This document shows positions 25,922 through 33,775 of a DNA stretch of 64,000 nucleotides, piece after piece. The position numbers and the translations under genes were made by a program. Position 1 is the first letter of the stretch. Every line of letters starts with the position of its first letter. The notes beneath the pieces were generated by a model that was not told the origin of the DNA, did not search any database, and worked only from the letters and a program-made list of their open reading frames with translations. The DNA comes from Clostridia bacterium (GTDB lineage Bacteria > Bacillota > Clostridia > Oscillospirales > Acutalibacteraceae), in the NCBI GenBank assembly GCA_900752115.1, contig CAADUC010000107.1, forward strand, positions 1 through 64,000, in the 5' to 3' direction.

Positions 25922-27262
25922 TTATTTCCCGAGTCTCTTTTCCAGAGCTTCTTTTTCCGACTCATAGCCGGGCTTGCCGAGCAGAGCGAACATATTCTTC
26001 TTATAGCTTTCCACACCGGGCTGATCGAACGGATTTACCCCCATCATATATCCGGAAATGGCACAGGCTTTTTCAAAGAAGTAAATCAGATATCCCAGGG
26101 TCTGCTCAGAAAAATCGGGAGCATGCAGCACGATATTCGGAACACCGCCGTCGGTATGGGCCAGCACGGTTCCCTCAAACGCTTTTTCGTTCACAAATGC
26201 CATGGACTTGCCCTCGAGGAAATTAAGGCCGTCGACATTCTCGGGATCATTGCCGATGAAGATATCCTTTTTCGCCTTGTCAAAGAGCACAACGGTCTCA
26301 AAGAGAGAGCGGCGGCCCTGCTGAATATACTGGCCCATGGAATGCAGATCCGTGGAGAACACAACGGACGCCGGGAACAGGCCCTTGTTATCCTTGCCCT
26401 CACTCTCACCGAAGAGCTGCTTCCACCACTCGTTCATCATCGTAAAAGCAGGCTCATAGCTGACGAGAATCTCCGTCTCTTTCCCCTTGCGGTACAGGAT
26501 GTTGCGGGCGGCAGCATAGCGATAGCAGTCGTTTACAGCAAGATCCGGATTAGCAAGCTCCGTCTGTGCCTGCTGTGCACCGGCCATGAGCGCATCGATA
26601 TCAGCGCCCGCGACGGCGATCGGCAGAAGACCGACGGCGGTGAGAACGGAATAACGGCCACCAACGTCGTCCGGAACAACGAACGTCTCATAGCCTTCCT
26701 TCGTAGCCAACTGCTTCAGAGTACCCTTTGCTTTGTCCGTAGTGCAGTAAATACGCTTTCTGGCCTCTTCCTTGCCATATTTCTTCTCAAGAAGCTCGCG
26801 CAGCACACGGAAAGCGATAGCAGGCTCCGTGGTCGTACCGGACTTGGAGATCATGTTGATGGAGACGTCGCGTCCCTCGCAAAGCTCCAGAATCTCAGCC
26901 AGCGCCGTGGAACTGATGCTGTTTCCGGTGAAATAAATGTCCGGCGTATCTTTCTTGAGCGTATTATAGTTTGGAGACTTCAGAAACTCAATCGCAGCGC
27001 GGGCGCCCAGATATGAACCGCCAATACCAATCACGATGAACACGTCGGTATCCGACTGAATCTTCTTGGCAGCCGCCTTAATGCGGGCAAACTCCTCCTT
27101 GTCATAGTCTGTAGGGAGCGTAACCCAGCCGATAAAATCATTGCCCAGACCTGTGCCGTTATGCAGCGTGTCATGCGCAAGCTTCACCTGCGGCGCGATT
27201 GCCTGAAACTCATTATCATTCAGAAAGCTGGAAAGGTGTTTGACATCCACCTTAATCGCCAT
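25922..27262 (-). CDS. pgi: Glucose-6-phosphate isomerase
   Basis: A 446-aa enzyme interconverting glucose 6-phosphate and fructose 6-phosphate. Family motifs are [14 protein letters not shown], the sugar-phosphate loop [28 protein letters not shown], the catalytic region [18 protein letters not shown], and [20 protein letters not shown]. The ATG at 27262 (MAIKVD) is chosen because AGGAGG is 7 nt upstream; the ATG two codons earlier overlaps the SD spacing. Confidence 0.97.
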   Translation of the reverse strand: MAIKVDVKHLSSFLNDNEFQAIAPQVKLAHDTLHNGTGLGNDFIGWVTLPTDYDKEEFARIKAAAKKIQSDTDVFIVIGIGGSYLGARAAIEFLKSPNYNTLKKDTPDIYFTGNSISSTALAEILELCEGRDVSINMISKSGTTTEPAIAFRVLRELLEKKYGKEEARKRIYCTTDKAKGTLKQLATKEGYETFVVPDDVGGRYSVLTAVGLLPIAVAGADIDALMAGAQQAQTELANPDLAVNDCYRYAAARNILYRKGKETEILVSYEPAFTMMNEWWKQLFGESEGKDNKGLFPASVVFSTDLHSMGQYIQQGRRSLFETVVLFDKAKKDIFIGNDPENVDGLNFLEGKSMAFVNEKAFEGTVLAHTDGGVPNIVLHAPDFSEQTLGYLIYFFEKACAISGYMMGVNPFDQPGVESYKKNMFALLGKPGYESEKEALEKRLGK

Positions 27263-27301
27263 ATTCATTCCTCCTAATTTAGCATGAAATATTGTATCTT
27301 C

Positions 27302-27330
27302 ATTTTACACTAAATCAGGAGCATTTGCAA
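27302..27330 (-). promoter_or_regulatory. Promoter of pgi
   Basis: Minus-strand TTGCAA (27325-27330), 17-bp spacer, TAAAAT (27302-27307). Confidence 0.75.
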
Positions 27331-27527
27331 GGAATTGAGCTACAATTTATATTTTTTTCATTTCTCTCACTTCACCAGGCTGAGCCTGGGTCTCCGCCGC
27401 CGCCCCGGTCGGTGCTAATTCGCTCCCCACTGGGAAGCCGCACCGCATTTCGCGTCCTGTGCCCGGCCTTTTCTTTTGCTTTACCGCTCACGGCTGGAGC
27501 GATTTCTATTCTGTCGCCGCCGACCAG

Positions 27528-28673
27528 TTAAAAGCAAACCGTCGCGCGAAGCAAATACTGTAAAGCTGAGGAAAGCGTCAGCTCTTCCACCGCAGAAGCG
27601 GCGCAGACCGGGATTTCTGCCAGCGTTTCACCATCAAGCGTACAGGTAATTTTCCCCACTGTCTGCCCCTGTTCAACCGGGGCGGTCAGAAGTGTTTCCA
27701 GAACCGCTTCGCAGACGACATCCCCCTCTCTTCCCTTTGGCACAACAACGCCGGGAATGGTTTCCGCGCTCACATCCACGGAATTGTTCATACCGCACTC
27801 CACCTCAATCGGATCAAGCGCAACAGGCGGCAAAGAAGGCACCGTCAGAGTCCATCCCGCGAAGCCGTAATCCAACAGAGCGGAAGCCGCGGAAAAACGG
27901 TTGTCAGTCGTGTCGCAGCCAAGCACTACCGCAATAAGGCTCATGCCATCCCGCTCGGCTGTCGCCGTCATACAGCTTCCCGCTTTTCCCGTGGTCCCGG
28001 TTTTCAGACCGGTGATTCCGGAATACGTTTTGAGAAGCTTGTTGGTGTTGACGAGCTGAGTCTTTCCTCCCCGCAGCTCATCCATCCATACCTGCGTGTA
28101 ATCGAAGATCTTCTCATGCGCAATCAGTGCCCGCGACATCAGAGCAATGTCATAAGCCGTCGTTACATGTCCATCCTCGTCAAGTCCGTTACAGTTTTTG
28201 AATACGGTTTTGGTCATACCAAGCTCCGCGGCACGTTCATTCATACGCTGAACAAAGGCCTCCTCGCTGCCGCAGAGGTGTTCCGCCAAAGCTACGGCCG
28301 CATCATTTGCGCTCACAATCACCGTAGCCTTCAACAAATCATCCACACTCATCGTCTCACCCGGCTCCAGCCAGATGTCAGATCCACCCATCGAGGCTGC
28401 GTGCTCGCTGGCCGTAACCATATCCTCGAGATGAATCTGTCCGCTGTCAAGTCCCTCCATCACAAGCAGCAGGGTCATTACCTTTGTGATGGAGGCACAG
28501 GGCCGCTGTTCATGAGCGTTCTTTTCATACAGCACCTTCCCGGTAGATGCCTCCATCAAGACGGCTGAGGGAGCGGGAAGCTCACTGTCAGAAAGAGCCT
28601 GCACTCTTCCCGAAAATGATACAATCGCCGTCACTGCCGCCAGCAGGCAAGCCGCAATTCTTTTTCCCTTCAT
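27528..28673 (-). CDS. D-alanyl-D-alanine carboxypeptidase (S11), second copy
   Basis: A 381-aa secreted penicillin-binding protein. The signal peptide is about residues 1-27. Active-site motifs are S61-IT-K64, S121-A-N123 (Ser-Ala-Asn instead of the Ser-Gly-Asn of the first copy) and K224-T-G. A C-terminal beta domain with VVVPKGREGDVVCEAV follows. It removes terminal D-Ala from pentapeptides. The ATG at 28673 is 8 nt from AGGAGG; the GTG three codons upstream overlaps the spacer. It stands alone, unlike the copy in the scpAB operon, so it may be the vegetative enzyme. Confidence 0.93.
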   Translation of the reverse strand: MKGKRIAACLLAAVTAIVSFSGRVQALSDSELPAPSAVLMEASTGKVLYEKNAHEQRPCASITKVMTLLLVMEGLDSGQIHLEDMVTASEHAASMGGSDIWLEPGETMSVDDLLKATVIVSANDAAVALAEHLCGSEEAFVQRMNERAAELGMTKTVFKNCNGLDEDGHVTTAYDIALMSRALIAHEKIFDYTQVWMDELRGGKTQLVNTNKLLKTYSGITGLKTGTTGKAGSCMTATAERDGMSLIAVVLGCDTTDNRFSAASALLDYGFAGWTLTVPSLPPVALDPIEVECGMNNSVDVSAETIPGVVVPKGREGDVVCEAVLETLLTAPVEQGQTVGKITCTLDGETLAEIPVCAASAVEELTLSSALQYLLRATVCF

Positions 28674-28842
28674 TTCCGACACCTCCTAAATGATACATAG
28701 GTATGCGGAGAAAAAGTGAAAAAGACCGCGATATCCTCGCTGTGCGCCCCGGTATCCGGCAATCTCTTCCATCTTATCACCCAATGATATAATCTCTCTG
28801 CAGCACACGAGAAAAGATCTCCTGCAAAAACGGTATTGTACA

Positions 28843-28892
28843 AAAACCGGAGCTGCTTTGAGCAAGGGACACTCAAAACAACCCCGGTTTTC
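28843..28892 (-). terminator. Terminator after hisF
   Basis: An interrupted stem (AAAACCGG/CCGGTTTT with an inner TTTGAG/CTCAAA arm) followed on the minus strand by TTTTTG. The remainder of the roughly 290-bp gap between hisF and dacF holds nothing recognisable. Confidence 0.6.
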
Positions 28893-28964
28893 TTGTTTCA
28901 CAATTTCTTTGCCGACTGCGATTGTTTTCTTTAATTCTATAATTTCAGCAGAAATTCCCACCGG

Positions 28965-29723
28965 TTATCTTCGCACGGGAATTCCTTTTTCAGACAGATA
29001 CTCCTTCAGCTGGGGAATGGTAATCTCTCCAAAATGGAACAGTGAGGCCGCCAGGACTGCATCAGCTTTCCCGATTGTAAACGCATCGGCAAAATGCTCC
29101 ATGGCACCGGCGCCTCCGGATGCGATGACGGGAATACCGACACGCTCGGAAATGGCCGCCGTTAACTCCAGATCGTAACCTGTTTTCTGTCCGTCACAAT
29201 CCATACTTGTCAACAGTATCTCACCCGCACCGCGGCGTTCCGCCTCCACCGCCCATTCTACGGCGTCGCGGCCCGTGTCAATTCGTCCCCCGTTGAGATA
29301 GACCGTCCACCCTCCCTGTGCGCACCGTTTCGCGTCAATCGCACAGACAACACACTGGCTGCCAAATTTATTTGCTGCTTCCGTGATCAATTCCGGATTT
29401 TTGAGTGCCGCAGAATTCACGGACACCTTGTCCGCACCGGCGCGGAGCAAAACAGTGAAATCCTCCACGGAGCGGATACCGCCGCCAACCGTAAAGGGAA
29501 TAAACACCTGCTGAGCCACGCGGGAAACAATGTCAATCATGGTTCCGCGCGCCTGGTGTGAAGCCAATATGTCGAGCAAAACCAGCTCATCGGCTCCCTG
29601 TCTGTCATACGCTGCGGCAGCCTCCACCGGATCGCCCGCATCCCGCAGATTCACAAAGCTCATACCCTTGACAACACGGCCGTCTTTCACGTCCAAGCAG
29701 GGAATAATTCGTTTCGCGTACAT
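28965..29723 (-). CDS. hisF: Imidazole glycerol phosphate synthase cyclase subunit
   Basis: A 252-aa TIM barrel. Catalytic D11 ([10 protein letters not shown]) and D130 (CAIDAK) are present, as are the two phosphate-binding halves VGGGIRS and [11 protein letters not shown]. With HisH it forms IGP and AICAR from PRFAR, linking histidine and purine synthesis. SD GGAGGGGG. It lies 15 bp downstream of hisH. The other his genes are not in this window, so this is a split locus. Confidence 0.97.
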   Translation of the reverse strand: MYAKRIIPCLDVKDGRVVKGMSFVNLRDAGDPVEAAAAYDRQGADELVLLDILASHQARGTMIDIVSRVAQQVFIPFTVGGGIRSVEDFTVLLRAGADKVSVNSAALKNPELITEAANKFGSQCVVCAIDAKRCAQGGWTVYLNGGRIDTGRDAVEWAVEAERRGAGEILLTSMDCDGQKTGYDLELTAAISERVGIPVIASGGAGAMEHFADAFTIGKADAVLAASLFHFGEITIPQLKEYLSEKGIPVRR

Positions 29724-29738
29724 AGTCGTTCCCCCTCC

Positions 29739-30347
29739 TTACAGCAGAGCAGCAAAATTCTTCAGCATGGCAAGTCCCGTTTTTCCGCTCTTTTCCGGAT
29801 GAAACTGAACGGCATGGAGCGAACCGCGGCAGACAGCCGCATCAATGCAAACACCGTACTGCGTCTGTGCGGATACGATGGATGGATCATCCGCGTGCAG
29901 ATAATAGGAGTGGACAAAATATACGTACGGCTCTGCTTCCAGATCGGAAAACAAGCCTCCTGTCTGGCGCAGGGAAAGCGAATTCCAACCGATATGAGGG
30001 ATCTTGAGTCCCTCGCCCGCCGGAATTCTGGCAATAGAGCCCTTCAGCACTCCAAGCCCCGGCACGCCGGGTGACTCCTCACTGCTCTCAAACAGCATCT
30101 GCAGGCCAAGACATATCCCGAGAAACGGCCGATCCGAGGCGATAAAATCGCGGATCGGCTGCGTCATGTTCAAAGACTCCAAAGCCGCCATCGAGTCTCC
30201 GAATGCCCCCACACCGGGCAATACCGCTGCTTTCGCAGCAAGAAGCTCATTCGGATCCGACGTTACCTTGGTAGGAACGCCGATAAAATCGAACGCTTTC
30301 TTTACGCTCTGCAGATTTCCCGCCCCATAATCAATAATTGCAATCAT
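29739..30347 (-). CDS. hisH: Imidazole glycerol phosphate synthase glutaminase subunit
   Basis: A 202-aa class I glutamine amidotransferase. The nucleophile is C79 in GICLGLQMLF, the oxyanion strand PGVGAFGD, and the His-Glu pair lies in VQFHPEKSG near the C terminus. It supplies ammonia to HisF. The ATG at 30347 follows GGGGAGGACC; 14 in-frame upstream codons are rejected. Confidence 0.97.
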   Translation of the reverse strand: MIAIIDYGAGNLQSVKKAFDFIGVPTKVTSDPNELLAAKAAVLPGVGAFGDSMAALESLNMTQPIRDFIASDRPFLGICLGLQMLFESSEESPGVPGLGVLKGSIARIPAGEGLKIPHIGWNSLSLRQTGGLFSDLEAEPYVYFVHSYYLHADDPSIVSAQTQYGVCIDAAVCRGSLHAVQFHPEKSGKTGLAMLKNFAALL

Positions 30348-30415
30348 ATGGTCCTCCCCTTCTTTCCGCACGAACCAGACATCCGGCATGTTTGCACGGA
30401 ATCAAGAATATAGCT

Positions 30416-30444
30416 ATTCTATCACGCTTTCAGCCTCATGGCAA
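30416..30444 (-). promoter_or_regulatory. Promoter of hisH-hisF
   Basis: Minus-strand TTGCCA (30439-30444), 17-bp spacer, TAGAAT (30416-30421), divergent from mntP. Confidence 0.7.
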
Positions 30445-30494
30445 CGAGCAGAAAAGCGTTTGGAGCGATTTCCCTGCAAATATAAAAAACAGGG

Positions 30495-30523
30495 TTGATA
30501 TTGTTCTGTAACGGCTGTATAAT
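30495..30523 (+). promoter_or_regulatory. Promoter of mntP
   Basis: TTGATA (30495-30500), 17-bp spacer, TATAAT (30518-30523). Only about 40 nt separate it from the start codon, too little for a yybP-ykoY manganese riboswitch, which often precedes mntP. Confidence 0.85.
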
Positions 30524-30568
30524 TTAAAATTGTTGTCTTATTAAAACTGAATCTAGGAGCAGATGAAA

Positions 30569-31162
30569 ATGGATTACGTTTCCCTGGTTGGCATTGCCGT
30601 CGGTTTGTCTATGGACGCCTTCGCTGTCTGCATTACCAACGGCGCTGTCTGTAAGCGAGAAAATGTGAATGCGCGCTTCGCGCTGCGTCTTGCGTTCAGC
30701 TTCGGTTTCTTTCAGGCTTTAATGCCCATGATCGGATGGCTGATCGGCAAAGCGGGCGAAAGCCTGATCTCCTCCATCGACCATTGGATCGCTCTTCTCC
30801 TGCTCTCTTATCTGGGAGGCCGGATGATTTATGAATCCGTGAAAAAACAGCGGTCCGGCGAACAGGAAGACTGTCGGGCAGACAATGTAAGCTTCCGAAC
30901 GCTGATGGCTCTTTCCGTTGCGACAAGCATCGACGCTCTTGCTACCGGCCTGCTTCTTCCCTCCGCTGTGGGCGCTTATTCTCTCTCTCTGATGCTGCTC
31001 TCTGTTGGCACCATTGGACTCATCACCTTCTGCATCGGTTTCTGCGGCGTTTTTCTCGGAAAAACCTTCGGTATGCTAATCGCGGGTAAGGCTGAGATTC
31101 TCGGAGGCGTGGTTCTGATTGGAATCGGACTGAAAATTTTCATTGAGCATATGTTCCTCTGA
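30569..31162 (+). CDS. mntP: Manganese efflux pump MntP
   Basis: A 197-aa protein of six membrane helices. The duplicated Asp motifs GLSMDAFAVCI near the N terminus and VATSIDALATGLL in the middle are the metal-path signatures of the MntP family. It exports Mn2+. A start two codons upstream is possible, but the second ATG has better SD spacing. Two DtxR-family genes follow within 1.6 kb, so a metal-responsive neighbourhood is likely; no DtxR box is visible at its own promoter. Confidence 0.95.
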   Translation: MDYVSLVGIAVGLSMDAFAVCITNGAVCKRENVNARFALRLAFSFGFFQALMPMIGWLIGKAGESLISSIDHWIALLLLSYLGGRMIYESVKKQRSGEQEDCRADNVSFRTLMALSVATSIDALATGLLLPSAVGAYSLSLMLLSVGTIGLITFCIGFCGVFLGKTFGMLIAGKAEILGGVVLIGIGLKIFIEHMFL

Positions 31163-31189
31163 GTCCATAAAAGAAAATTTTGTATCCAG

Positions 31190-31223
31190 ACGGTACAGTC
31201 AGAAATGGCTGTACCGTTTTTTA
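31190..31223 (+). terminator. mntP terminator
   Basis: A perfect 9-bp stem (31190-31198 with 31209-31217) followed by TTTTTT. Confidence 0.9.
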
Positions 31224-31379
31224 CGTATACATCAAAAAAGATGTGTTTTTAAATTTGCTTTTAAAAAGGGCAACTGCTTTTTGTCTCCTCCCTGTAAAAA
31301 TCAAACGGCCAGGAACACCATTGCGTTTGGGCCTATTTTTATGAAGGAGAAAAACAGGTTGTCTGCTAAAAACAAAGAG

Positions 31380-31419
31380 GCACGGCAAAAAAGCTTGAAC
31401 ATAAAACATGTCCAAGCTT
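31380..31419 (-). terminator. Terminator of tRNA-Leu(CAG)
   Basis: A 12-bp stem with one mismatch (31391-31402 with 31408-31419) then TTTTTT on the minus strand, just beyond the tRNA 3' end. Confidence 0.85.
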
Positions 31420-31426
31420 AATCCAA

Positions 31427-31515
<89 letters not shown>

Positions 31516-31537
31516 ATTCACTTTTTACAGCTCCACT

Positions 31538-31566
31538 AGAATATCATATTTCCTATGCCATGTCAA
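31538..31566 (-). promoter_or_regulatory. Promoter of tRNA-Leu(CAG)
   Basis: Minus-strand TTGACA (31561-31566), 17-bp spacer, TATTCT (31538-31543). Confidence 0.85.
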
Positions 31567-31718
31567 GAGTTTTTATTCCCAAATCATTGGATCAATTTAT
31601 TTTGATTGGAATCCGAGGCGAAAAATCTGCCTGCATCCCATTTTCGTCCGCAGGCGGCAATGCATCATGGAAAGCGAAGGTTCCCTGAAAAGGACTGCGA
31701 ACAAAGCATCGGAAACGC

Positions 31719-31747
31719 TTGCAATGGAAATCAGGCTGTGATAAAAT
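31719..31747 (+). promoter_or_regulatory. Promoter of the first DtxR-family gene
   Basis: TTGCAA (31719-31724), 17-bp spacer, TAAAAT (31742-31747). The leader is about 145 nt; no further gene or riboswitch is recognised in 31567-31899. Confidence 0.65.
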
Positions 31748-31899
31748 ATGAAAACTATTGATTGGTTGGTACACGCTGTCCAGCCCCTTGCCAAAGCACA
31801 CAGGGCTTTAGAGGAGACACCGTGCAGACCTCCGACAAAGAGAGAGCAGAAAAAGCAATGCGGCTCCGGACCGTCAAACTCTCTCCTCGGGGAGAAGAT

Positions 31900-32295
31900 A
31901 TGGAAAGCGAGTTGATTTCTTTGCAGATTCATGAGTCTGCCGAAAACTATCTGGAAACCATTTTGGTTCTGACACGCCGGAATGGGCATGTCCGTTCCAT
32001 TGATATTGCGAGCGAGCTGTCCTTCTCCAAACCAAGCGTCAGCGTAGCCATGAAAAATCTTCGAACCAATGGATATATCGCTGTCGATGGCGATGGGTAT
32101 ATCACCCTTTTGGAAAAAGGGATGGAGATCGCCGAAAAAATTTACGAGCGCCATACCTTGATTTCTGACTGGCTGATTCGTCTCGGTGTAGATCCGCAGA
32201 TCGCTGCAGAGGATGCCTGCCGGATCGAACATGTTATCAGTGAAGAATCCTTTGAAGCCATCAAATCGCACGCATCTGTCCGCGCTGAAACTTGA
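31900..32295 (+). CDS. DtxR/MntR-family metal-dependent repressor (copy 1)
   Basis: A 131-aa two-domain regulator without an SH3 tail. A winged helix (VRSIDIASELSFSKPSVSVAMKNLRTNGYI) is followed by the dimerisation/metal domain. Ligand positions by family alignment are N16, E19, H85, C107, E110 and H111. Cys in the DACRIEH motif is DtxR/IdeR-like (iron type) rather than the Glu of MntR, but the first ligand is Asn where MntR has Asp and DtxR has Met. The start at 31900 has GGGGAG upstream; longer in-frame ORF codons before it are rejected. Confidence 0.88.
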   Translation: MESELISLQIHESAENYLETILVLTRRNGHVRSIDIASELSFSKPSVSVAMKNLRTNGYIAVDGDGYITLLEKGMEIAEKIYERHTLISDWLIRLGVDPQIAAEDACRIEHVISEESFEAIKSHASVRAET

Positions 32296-32307
32296 CCTCA
32301 TGTCCAG

Positions 32308-32340
32308 CGGCGTTTTCCATCCGGGAAAACGCCGTTTTTA
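32308..32340 (+). terminator. Terminator between the convergent DtxR genes
   Basis: A perfect 11-bp stem (32308-32318 with 32324-32334), 5-nt loop, then TTTTTA on the plus strand. Confidence 0.85.
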
Positions 32341-32730
32341 TTTTTTCGCGGACTCCATTCCAATCTCCTGTTCAAGCAGAAACTTTTTCAGCGCCTCGAA
32401 GCTTTCCTCGCTGATTGCATGCTCCATCCTGCATGCATCACGCAGGGCTGTTTCCCGGTTAACGCCGAGCGCAGTGAAAAGATCGGAAAAAAGGAGATGC
32501 CTTTCATAAACAGTTTCCGCAATCCGTCTCCCCTTTTCCGTCAACCGGATAGTACGCCGCCCATCCATACTGATATAGCCCGCTTCTTCAAGATGACGCA
32601 TCGCGATGCTGACACTTGCTTTCGAAACGCCAAGCTCAGCTGCGACGTCTACGGAACGCACGGCGCCTTTTCTGTTTTGAATCACAAGAACGGTTTCCAA
32701 ATAATCTTCGCCTGACTGCATCAGCTTCAA
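32338..32730 (-). CDS. DtxR/MntR-family metal-dependent repressor (copy 2)
   Basis: A 130-aa paralogue, convergent with copy 1 and clearly similar (GEDYLETVLVIQNRKGAVRSVDVAAELGVSKASVSIAMRHLEEAGYI). Ligands are D9, E12, H78, C100, E103 and H104: an Asp as in MntR combined with the Cys as in DtxR. The start is most likely TTG at 32730, a few nt after AGAGGTGA; an ATG three codons in is the alternative. Its promoter carries a candidate DtxR-like operator, suggesting autoregulation. Confidence 0.87.
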   Translation of the reverse strand: MKLMQSGEDYLETVLVIQNRKGAVRSVDVAAELGVSKASVSIAMRHLEEAGYISMDGRRTIRLTEKGRRIAETVYERHLLFSDLFTALGVNRETALRDACRMEHAISEESFEALKKFLLEQEIGMESAKK

Positions 32731-32761
32731 CTCATCACCTCTTTTATTCTTACACATATTG

Positions 32762-32777
32762 GTTAGCAATAACTAAC
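32762..32777 (-). promoter_or_regulatory. Candidate DtxR-type operator
   Basis: A dyad GTTAG-N6-CTAAC directly downstream of the -10 of copy 2, over the expected transcription start. The TTAG/CTAA half-sites resemble DtxR/IdeR boxes. The arms are only 5 bp, so the assignment is tentative. Confidence 0.5.
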
Positions 32778-32788
32778 TTTGTGTTATT

Positions 32789-32817
32789 ACCATATCACCT
32801 TTTCCATCCTTTGTCAA
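32789..32817 (-). promoter_or_regulatory. Promoter of the second DtxR-family gene
   Basis: Minus-strand TTGACA (32812-32817), 17-bp spacer, TATGGT (32789-32794). Confidence 0.75.
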
Positions 32818-33040
32818 GACAATAAGCTCCATTCTGTATTCTCCCTGCTTCCTTCTTTCTGTGCCTTTCCCGTACGAAAACGAAGCAAATTAAGGAAAAA
32901 AATGATCGTTCCGAGTATAGATAGGTCAAAAAGACAGGCTGTTTCCCATCATTGATACAAGACATCGCACGGCATGAAAATATTTTTTGAGGATGAAAAA
33001 GCGCTGCTTTGTTTTTCATAAACTTTTTATGGAAAAGCTA

Positions 33041-33069
33041 TTGACACCTCCTTTAAACATGAATATAAT
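33041..33069 (+). promoter_or_regulatory. Promoter of the metal-efflux operon
   Basis: TTGACA (33041-33046), exact 17-bp spacer, TATAAT (33064-33069): perfect consensus, so strong unless repressed. The preceding 32818-33040 contains nothing recognisable. Confidence 0.93.
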
Positions 33070-33074
33070 ATCAA

Positions 33075-33090
33075 TTGAACAGTTATTCAA
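33075..33090 (+). promoter_or_regulatory. SmtB/CzrA-type operator
   Basis: TTGAACAGTTATTCAA, an imperfect palindrome matching the known ArsR/SmtB binding core TGAACA-N2-TATTCA. It starts 6 bp after the -10, covering the transcription start, so repressor bound here would block the operon. Confidence 0.88.
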
Positions 33091-33111
33091 TTATTCACAG
33101 GAGGCGTTCTC

Positions 33112-33471
33112 ATGGAAACAGAAGAGAAAAAAGTTCCGGATAATGAACCATCCGAAAGCGAAGCCCTTACACGAACGCGGGAAAGCCTGCCGGATGACGA
33201 AGTACTCTACGATCTTGCAGAATTGTTTAAGGTATTTGGCGATACCACACGCGTCAAAATTCTATATGCTCTGTTTGAAAGTGAACTCTGTGTAAACGAC
33301 ATTGCTCAGTGCCTGAACACAACCCCTTCCGCTGTCAGCCATCAGCTGAGGATCCTTAAAGGATGTAAGCTGGTACGGTTTCGCCGTGAAGGAAAAACCG
33401 TCTATTATGCGCTCGACGATGACCATGTCCGCACCATGATCGCTTTGGGACTGGACCATATTTCGGAATAA
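33112..33471 (+). CDS. ArsR/SmtB-family Zn/Cd-responsive repressor
   Basis: A 119-aa winged-helix repressor (VFGDTTRVKILYALF...TPSAVSHQLRILKGCKLVRFRREGKTVYYAL). The alpha-5 metal site reads D103-x-H105 ... H116-x-x-E119, matching the CzrA Asp-His-His-His pattern with Glu at the last ligand. The alpha-3N CadC-type site is incomplete (ELCVND has one Cys). Zinc or a similar divalent metal is therefore the expected inducer. A strong SD AGGAGG precedes it. It heads the operon with an HMA protein and a P1B ATPase and has its operator at 33075. Confidence 0.93.
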   Translation: METEEKKVPDNEPSESEALTRTRESLPDDEVLYDLAELFKVFGDTTRVKILYALFESELCVNDIAQCLNTTPSAVSHQLRILKGCKLVRFRREGKTVYYALDDDHVRTMIALGLDHISE

Positions 33472-33484
33472 GGAGACGAACACC

Positions 33485-33700
33485 ATGAAAAAGAAATTCA
33501 AGATCGAAGTGGACTGCGCCAACTGTGCTGCCAAGATGGAAAACGCTGTAAAAAAGATTGAAGGAGTCATCAGCGCTTCCATCAGTTTTATGGGACAACG
33601 CCTGGTGATTGAAGCGCCGGAAGAGCAATTCGATAACGTGATGAAGGAAGTCGTCAAAACCTGCAAGCGTGTGGAACCGGACTGCGAAATCTATTTATAA
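33485..33700 (+). CDS. Stand-alone heavy-metal-associated (HMA) domain protein
   Basis: A 71-aa ferredoxin-like metallochaperone fold. The metal-binding loop is C11-AN-C14, and the fold continues with ENAVKKIEGVISASISFMGQRLVIEAP. In many ZntA/CadA pumps this domain is fused to the N terminus; here it is a separate gene between the repressor and the ATPase. It may load the pump or buffer metal. Confidence 0.92.
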   Translation: MKKKFKIEVDCANCAAKMENAVKKIEGVISASISFMGQRLVIEAPEEQFDNVMKEVVKTCKRVEPDCEIYL

Positions 33701-33775
33701 AACAACACAATTAACACAATAATTTTCGTGGGCAGGCGTTGAATGAGCCTACCCATATTTTGGAGAGTGAATGAG

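Noticed and set aside
30445-30568. yybP-ykoY riboswitch upstream of mntP
   Set aside because: Only about 45 nt lie between the -10 and the start; no aptamer pattern is seen.
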